From positions 62,001 to 126,000 of the forward strand of contig OW568904.1 in NCBI GenBank assembly GCA_938743325.2: DNA of 64,000 nucleotides, written 5' to 3'. Both the position numbers and the translations under genes were made by a program. Numbering within the stretch: position 1 is the stretch's first letter; every line of letters starts with the position of its first letter. Source of the DNA: Pycnococcus provasolii (lineage: Eukaryota > Chlorophyta > Pseudoscourfieldiophyceae > Pseudoscourfieldiales > Pycnococcaceae). This document shows, piece by piece, positions 13,601-22,600 of this stretch. Under the pieces are notes generated by a model. The model was given only the letters and a program-made list of their open reading frames with translations. It was not told the origin of the DNA and searched no databases.

Positions 13601-16600
13601 CGAGAATGCGGAGAGCGTACGCACCCGCAGCCTCGGCGGTGTACTGCACGTAGTACCGCCCGTCGCGAAGGTCGCTAAGCAGCACGCCGCCGCTCTGCAC
13701 ATCTACGGTCTTTCCCATGGCATGTCCCGACATTCCCACGAGGGAAACGTTCACTGCCGTTGGCGGAGCGAAGAGGTTGTACAATGCATCGTTCCCATGC
13801 TTGTCGCGCGTCTGCAGCAGGGTGTTGCGGGTGAATCCAGCCTCCGAATCATACTGCTCGTAGGGCGAGTTGCCGGGATACAGCTCGCACATCTTGCCAA
13901 CGGGAACACCTGGCATTAGCTTGACATGGAATGGCGAGCCCTTGATGTGCTCGCCACCCTCCGTGACTGGCTTCCCGAGCGTGATGGAGAATGTGTAGTT
14001 GCCCACATTGCCTGATTCCGTGTAAAGAACCCTCTCGGCGAGATACTGAATCTGGTACCGCCCGGCAGAAACGAGCTGACTCACGCCTCCAGTCGATGGA
14101 ACGTTGAAGTTGCCGTAAACGGCGGCGTAGCCAATCGGCTCCACAGTCATGTGAAACGTGTCGATCACGGACGCCTCCTGCGGCAGGCCACCGGCGTTGA
14201 TTGCATGCAAGTCAATCGTCGCAATCTGCCCCGCGGTCGCCGTGCGCGTTGCATCGCCAAGCGCGTAGCTGAGAGAGGCAACCGTGGGTGTGGGCGCCAC
14301 GTTGATGGCCAGCGGCGTGCCCGCGACGGGCGACAACGCATACGTCACGGCGAGGTCAAACCCACCAAGGCGCGGCGCAACGTACGTCACCGCGTACGTA
14401 CCGTTCTTCAGGTCGACCACCTCACCGTACGCGACGGCGCTGCCGCCGAGCCCTGTCACCGCATTGTATGGCTGCTGAGTGAGTTTGACGGTGAACGTGT
14501 CGCCTCCCGCGGGACGAAGATTGCTGTAGCGATCGCGAGCCTCGATGAGGAAATTCGTCGGCACGCCGACTGTTGCGGTGTTCGCGCCAGCGCCCGCCAG
14601 CGTGCACGCCGATCCGGACGTGTCGCCGACACGGACGGTGATGCCGGCGAACGGCGAGCCGTCGATGTGCTGGAAGTCGAGCAAGCGCCTTCTACCCGTT
14701 GAGGGTGAGGACGCTGCAGCCATCGCGTCGACGTCAAGAAGGACGGAAAGCGTGTACTTCCCAGACGAAGTGACGTTGTAGCGCACGAGGAACTGGCCTT
14801 TCGATGCGTCGTAGACGCCGCAGGTCACCTGCGGAGCACGGATGGCAGTGGTGGGATCGCCGATGCCCGAAACAATATCCTGCTTCTCCAGATATGCATC
14901 ACACATCTTCGAGGTGAGCTCAACACCAGCCACGGCATTGCCCGCACCGTCTCGTGCCTGCACGAGCATGGTTGCCACCTCTCCAGCCGCGCCCCCGACG
15001 AGCGCATTGTTTCCCTGCGGGCCAGGTTCGGCACTCGACGACGATGCGGACAGCTCTGCAGCCTTGACAACGACAAGGAAGCACGATCCACCAGGGCATG
15101 CCCCGATCGGAGAATTGTCGAGCGTTGCGCTCACCGTGTACGTGCCCGCCTTTGTCAGAACGATCTCCGCGTCATAGGCACCCGACGAGAGTGGCGTTGC
15201 ACGCGTTAGCTTCGCATACGTACGCTGCAGCTCAAAGCCTTCGCGGTATGCCCACACCGAGAATACGTCCGTTGGATTGTCCGGGTTGGCGTAGTTCTGC
15301 CGATTGCCTGCAATGTCGCGTGCAATCAGACGCAGCTTGATGACTGACCCAGCCGCCACGGTCGTTGGGAGTGGCGCCACGAGCTCGTCGAAGCCCGTTT
15401 GCGAAGCAACGGAGCGGCCTGGGTACACCGTCAGGGCGAGCGGCCACGAGAACTGATCTCGAGGGAGTGCAATGCGCGTCGTTCGCGTGCGATCAGCCCA
15501 TATGTCGAGCGCATACACGCCCGCCAACGACACGTTGTACCGTGCGGTGTAGGTTCCGTCCGCATTGTCGAGAACGGTGTTGTACGTCTCCCTGAGCTGC
15601 GTGCTTGCAATTGCATTTCCGAGCGTAAGCAGCTGGCCACCCGCGCTGCTCAGCTGCGCTTGACCTATGAGATCGGGACACGCGCTGAACGTGCACACGA
15701 GACGCAGGTCGACGGAGAACTTCTCACCTCCGATGTCGATGAGAATGCCCTCGTCGTCGATCGCATAAATGTCGAACGTCGTGACGACGCCCGCCATCGC
15801 ACGTGACACGCCGGTACCCGCGGCATACGAACGCTGGTAGGCAATGTCGCCCGCCTTCTCCTTGATGAGCACCGTGAGAGGACTTCGCGTCGGCGCACGT
15901 CCAACTTGAGCCCCTCGCAGTGTGATCTCAAGGCGATAAAGTCCTGGGGCATTACCAACGTACGACACGTCGTACGAGCCGTCGCTGTTGTCAGCCACCT
16001 CGAGGCTCCCTAGTACCGCCTGGCCACACCTTTGCGTGTCCACACACGATGATGTGGCACGGAAGGGATCTCCTCCCGCATTCTTGCGGTTCGCGAACGC
16101 ATCGCGCGCGAGAATCTGGAACATCGTTCGCTTTCCAAGCACGGCACCCACAGTACCAGTGCCAATCAAGTCCGTTTGGTCGCCGGATGTGACACCAGCC
16201 TCCACGGGCACTTGGAACGGACTTCCCTTGATCGGCGCGGGGATGTCAGACGCGTCCGCGGCGAATGTGATGGTAGCCTCAAGAGCACCCGCAGCCTGCG
16301 GCTCGTACGTCACTGCGTATGCTTCCGCCTCCACGCTGAATGCAATGCTGTACTTGTCCTCCGGAATCGTGAAAAGCGCGCCGTCCGTGGTCAGGCCACC
16401 GAACGTCACTTGAAGGATGGCTCCCTCGCGCAGTTTACGCTTTCGGCGGTTTCCGTACGCATCCGTTGGATAGATGTAGAACACCGCCGGAACACCAGCC
16501 TGCACGACGCGGAGTCCCGAGCCGCCGGCATTCGTGGCAGAAGCCACGGAGTCGCCCGCAATCACGCGCAACTTCGGGCGCTCCAAACTACTGATGCCAA

Positions 16601-19600
16601 GCAGTGACACGCGAACGCTGTATTCTCCCTCGAGAGCGGGCGTGTACGATGCCGTGTAGGTAACGCCGTCATTCGCTCTGCTCACAGAAATGAGAGTGGG
16701 AGTTTCCAGTACCATGGGGCCCACGAGCTCCACTTTGATGACACGGCTGTAGTCAGCGTTGTCTGCGGCATTTCCATATTTGTCAAACAGCGTGAGCATC
16801 ACACTGCTCAACTTGCCAGCCTCGCTGGCGGGCGCCACGACGCGCGTGGATGCACCGTCGGGATCTGCCGACTGAACTCTCACCGTGACGGGCTTGCCGC
16901 CGACGACGTACGATCCTTCGTACCACTTCGGCGAGAGCATAATCACACTCACGGTGTACGTGCCCGTTTTCGTGAGACTGTACCTGCCGCTGTGGCTATT
17001 GTCCTGCGAGTCGTACGCAAGCGGTTCGCCGCTCAGAACGAGCGAACTGTTCGGGAGGGGACCCGCGGCGTTCAGTGCAAAGGCGAGCTCGCGGCGACTG
17101 TGATCGTCGGTCACAGCGTTCTTGTTCACGTCCAGCGGCACAACCTTGATGTTCACCACGTCACCAGCCTGGAATGACGACACGCCAGATCCTTGCACGA
17201 TGCTTGAGAAGGCTGTGGCACGTGCGGGTTCGATCGTCACGTCGGGCAGGCAATACGTCTGGTTGAACACACACACAGGTTGCCCGTTGAGATTTGCGGT
17301 GACACGGTAGCTGCCCGAAACGTCCAGAACCACCCCGGCACGGAACCCAGGCTTGTCTTCGAGTGCCGTAACATTTTCTGGGCCCGTGTAGTCGTCAAAA
17401 CGGAAAACGCTTCGCTGCACCTTCGAATCCGTCACCGCACCACCGGGTAGACGCTCGTAGCGTACGCTCAGCTCATACTCGAGGTTCACCGCCGCGACGT
17501 TGCCGTACGTGTCCTCGATATCGAGGTGCAGAACCACCTCAGTGCCCGCCGTGTACGTGTTCGTTTCGGGCTCGAGTGCGAACGACCTGATTGGCGAGCC
17601 GGCGAGAATATTCAGCGCAACCGGCGAGCCTGGCAGGTGCTTCGTTCCCACCTGAACATCGAGGGCGTACGGCCCCGCGATCGTTTCAGAGAAGCTTCCG
17701 AAGCGACGCGACTCCGCGTCGGGCGCAGTCAAGTTCAGCGACGTTACGGGGCGCGGGTGAGGCGTCGAGCCGGTCCATCGCAGAGAGGCTGTGATGTCGA
17801 CGGAGCGGGTGAGATCGTTGTTGATTCCATCAACGTGCGACACAGTGAAGGGAAGGCTTGCGGCAACAACGCCGCCGAGAAGTCCAGTGCCAGTCACCTT
17901 GAAGTCTTCCACCTGTGCGCCGCTCACCTCAGATGTGAAAAAGAGGCTTGGCTCGCGCTGGATGCCGTCAAACTTGATGCGAACAACGTAATTGCCACTT
18001 TTTCCCGGCGTGAAGGAAATCACGTAGGTACCATCGCCTTGATCAGTCACGAACGTGGGGAACGCGTCTTGCGCATCATTTACGTTCTGCACCATCACCT
18101 GTATGCTCGCAGTCTCGCCACCCGCGTTGATATCGTTGCCAAATCCGTCGTACGCGTCGAGGTTGATCACAACTGTCTGTGCCACTGGCACCGATGCGGG
18201 GATTGCCGAGATGACGGACGTCACGCCAATCGTTCCGGCAGTCACCTCGATCCGCACTGGGCTCTTTCCAGCAACCTCCTCAGCAGCGCCATTGTTGAGG
18301 AGCTGGAGATCGTACAACCCTGTCTTCGTTACGCCAGTGAGGGCGATGGTTTCCGAGTTTTTGATACCTTCGTACGGGATTCCCACGAGGGCGCCAAAAA
18401 TTTGATCCGTAATACCAGTGGTATTGGCGTCGGGGCGTGCCACCGCACCCCACGGTGCCTTTGGGACCAAGTTTTTGTATATGTCGCGACTCACGATGCC
18501 ATATTTCACCTGCCCAGCCTTCTGCTTTAGTTTCACGTAAACGTCCGACGTCCCGGCGTACGCGGCTGCCGCGGTAACTGTGAACTCGCGTGCTATCGCA
18601 TCCGCGCTCCCAACGATTGGCTGTGCCTTGGAAATGTCGTTGGGATTCGCGGCGTCAAGGATGAAAATGCGGAGACCGTATCGCTCGGATGCATCCGTTG
18701 GCGCACGAACGCTGCAGGAGTAGTTGCCATTCCCGTCTTTTAAAATCTGAATGTCGGACGGCGAGATCTGCAGATCGAAGTTGCTCAGCAGAAGGTACCC
18801 TCGCACTAGGAACAGGTTTCCCAGCATGCCGGCGGTGATGCGATTTGCGTACAGATCTCGAGCGGTAAGTTCAAACTGCATCAACTGGCCGGCAACGCCC
18901 TGAGTGGGATACATCGCGGTGGAAGAGACGGAGATGTCACCCGGGAGCACAGTCATCACCGCCGGACTGGACGCAATCAGCGAGCCGTCGACGTAGAAGT
19001 AAAGCTGATAAGCTGCGGCGCGGTACGTGGGAATGCTGACGCGATAGATTCCGTCACCCGTGTGGATGATGGAGTAATGATTAGGCTCCGTGAAGTTCGA
19101 TCGCATCGTCAAGGGACTCGTCTGGAGAGTGATTTTCGATATGTCCTCGCCGCGTGTGACACGATTTCCATAGTCGTCCCGCGCGATGAGATTCACGAAC
19201 GGCATGGAGAACCCGCCTGCACGGAAGATCACGTTCGGAATTTCCACACCCGTGTACGAGCCGATGGAATTCGCGGCAAGCGAGATGGTCAGCGGGGTCC
19301 CCTGCAGCACATCAAGCGGGTACTTCGGCAGCTTGTATCCGTTGTACGTCGCGCCGATGTAAATCTTGTTGTCGCCCTCCGAGTTGACAATGATTGCAAT
19401 CTTGTACGTCCCGTCGCCAACCTTCGTCACCAGACCTTCTGTGGGGAAGGCGCAGTTCGTTGCAATACCACACCGGCAAGTTGAGTTGAACCCGGGTGGC
19501 CAGCCATTCGCATCCGCGGAGGTGCGGTTGTCCGTAGCGTTGCTAAGCGTGCTCTGCGGACAGGCGTAGATGGTAAAGTCAGTAGCCTCGTACGATCGAT

Positions 19601-22600
19601 TCGTTGCAGTGACACGATTCCCGAATGCGTCAGCGCCAGTCACGATGATCGTGTTTGGTCCCGCGATTCCCTTCGAGTTGAACGACACCGTGGAATTGCG
19701 AAGTCGCATTTGACCGTACCGCACCTCGTACTGTATGTCGGTTATGGCTCCCGTCAGTCGAGGTGCGCTGGCCACGGGCAGCACATTCACGCCCGCGGAC
19801 ATTTCAAATTTGAGTGTCTGGACGCCGGCGATCGACGGCACCCACGGAACGGTGATGTTCTTATTGCACGGCGTTGCCGGACCAGCATATCCCCACGGAG
19901 TTGGCGGTGGAGGGCTGGGTGGCGGCGGAGGTGGAGTGGGCGGCGGTGGCGGCGGTGGAGGGGAGGCGGGCGGTGGCGGCGGGGAGGGCGGTGGCGGTGG
20001 TGCACTAGCCACCGAAACCGGCGGAGGAGGGGGAGGCGGCGGAGGCGGCGGAGGCGGAGGCGGCGGAGGCGGAGGAGGAAGTGGCGGAGGAGGTGGCGGA
20101 GGAGGTGGCGGTGCGACCGGCCACGGCGGGACCACGCAGATGTTGTTGCTGCACACTAAGCCCGCCGGGCACGTCCCGAATCCCTCTCCAATGACAGCCG
20201 GTTGCATTGTTGTTGGTGCATGTTTGCCACCATTGCCACTCACAGGAGTCACGGTGACGGTACTGATTGGCGAATAATCCGTCGCCAGTGCTGGCACCTT
20301 GGCGCCAAAGTCCGTTGCCCACTTCGCGGTGTTCACGTAGAAGTTGTAGTACAGCGGCACTTCCGCGATAACAGCCTTGGCACTCGTCTGGAGCAGCTGA
20401 CGACGGCTCACAATGCCATCGCCACCGTCGCCAGAAAATGCGGAAGCAAGGCTGTAAGCTGCAGACTGCCAGTCTTGCTCTTCTTGCCTATAGTTCCACA
20501 AACCAGTTGGCGCGAACCGACCGTCGCCAAGCTGCCTGCGCGTTCGCGTGTAGAGGTCCCAGTACTGATACGTGGCGTTGGGGCCACCGCCGATGTTGTA
20601 GTACGGCAACCAGAAGTTTCCCGTGGGATGCGTTGCCGCTCTGCTCACTGCAATGACGTACGTCTTCGCCGTGGTGCCATCCTCCGCTGTCACCGCCACG
20701 TTAAACGTGGTAATCGCCGGGACGGGGAATGTTCCCGTGCCTAGCAGGAGTCCTGCCGATTCGACATTGTTCTGCAGCACCACGCCAGTGGAACCTGCCG
20801 AGATCTGCGCCGCCGTGGCAGTGGCTGTCGTCCCGTACGTGTACGTGACTTTCACCGTCTGCATGAGATCGCCGTCGGTGAACACGGTTCCCGTGATTTT
20901 TAATCTGCATTCCGCGGTGGTGTCATTCACGACGTTTGTGAGGTACGTGTACTGGTGCGGGCCCTTCGCCACGTAGGAAAGCGTCGTCGCCGCGAATGTT
21001 GGGACGAGATCCGTCGTCGCGCTACCACATCGCACGACTAGCGCGGCGAGGTTGTTGTCCGCCGTCGCAGCCGTGCGTGCGATATTCACCGTGTACGTTT
21101 GCGTTGTGGTGCCATCCTCCGCCGTGACAACAACCGCAACCCCGGTGCTCGCGCCTGCCGTGAGTGCCACCGCCGACGAGTTCGTGCCGGACGATGACGC
21201 GGCGCCACCAACCGTGATTGTGCACCGTGGCAAATTGAAGAATTTGCTCACGGGTGCCGCGGTGTTTGGGCAGGTTGCCTCCATGATCGCATGCGTGTCG
21301 CGGTAGTCAGCCGTGGACGTGTACGTAGTTGTGGTGAGCACAAATGTGGGCGTCAGTGTCTTCGGATCGTACGGGAACTGCTGGCTGAAGAATTTGAGGG
21401 AAGACAGCGTGGAAGTCGTGCTGATGCCCCTTCGGAATGTGTCAACGACGTAGAATCTCCGCGCGCAGCTTTCTGTCGCGCTGCACACTACGCCGTTTTT
21501 GTTGTAGCACACCGAGCCCCAGCACGTGGAATTGTCGTAGTCTTGATTTGCCTGATTGGGCTGGTAGGCCTGGCCAATCACCTCCACCACGACGTTGTGC
21601 GAGTTGGAAGCCGTGAGCGTCACGAGGCCAGATGCGACGCCGGACTGCGCATTGATCAATTGCTGCGAAACCACCTGCGGCAGTAGCGTCGCGTCCATCC
21701 TGCCCACGCGTATGACCGCATAGGTTGTGTCCACCACCGTTGCCGTGAATCCAACTCCAGTCACACCATTCTCAACCTCGAGGTTGTACGTGTGCTGCGT
21801 TCGTGTTGTGCTGTAGGTGTTCACTCCATCGCTAACGTAGAACAGCTTATTCGTGTCCTTGCCGGTGGTGGTGGTGACATTGTTCAGAACCAGCGTGGAA
21901 AGTTCGGTTTGGAAGCTTGGCTTCGAGCGTTCCACGGTTAGGGTGTAGGTTTTCGTCGTCGTACCATCCTCGGCGGTGATCACGATGGGGACGGTATTGT
22001 TACCCGTCAGTAGGTTGACGACCGTGTTTACCAGCTCGGTGCCCGTTGGCGTCGCCGCCACACCGCCGACGGTGATGGATGTGAACAGCGGATCCTCGGG
22101 AGTGGGTCCGACGGTGATGTTCTGCTTGATGTCAGGGCACAAGCTTCTCGTCAGCGCGAGATCGTATGAGCAGACGCCGTAGGGAACGGTAGTAAAGTAT
22201 GCCAGCGTTGCCTCCGCCACAGTCGGCGTCAGCTGGCCGATCGACGTGCTTCCCTGCACGTTTGTGACGATGGATGCGATATTTGCATTCGTTGCAGCCA
22301 CGCTGCGCGTGATTGTCATCGTGTACGTTGTCTGCGTGCAGGGATTGGCACCACCTGCGGTGCAGTCCTCGCCACTCACGACGACGGTGAACGTGTTTGT
22401 ATTTCCCACGGTGGCAAGCTCCACGGCGTTGGTCGACAGGGAGCAGGAGCTCACCGTGCAAGGTACTAGCACGCCGTTCACGGTGGCTGAGCTGTACTGA
22501 CTCGTGCGGTAAAGCTGCACCTTCACGGGGCTGTGGCGGAAACGCACCGTGGCTGTTCCCGTCACTCCGGAGATGGTTCCGTTGATCTGCGCCGTATCCG

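Noticed and set aside
19710-20159. Arg/Trp-rich and Gly-rich frames opposite the proline spacer
   Set aside because: Shadows of the CCN/GGN composition in the giant gene.
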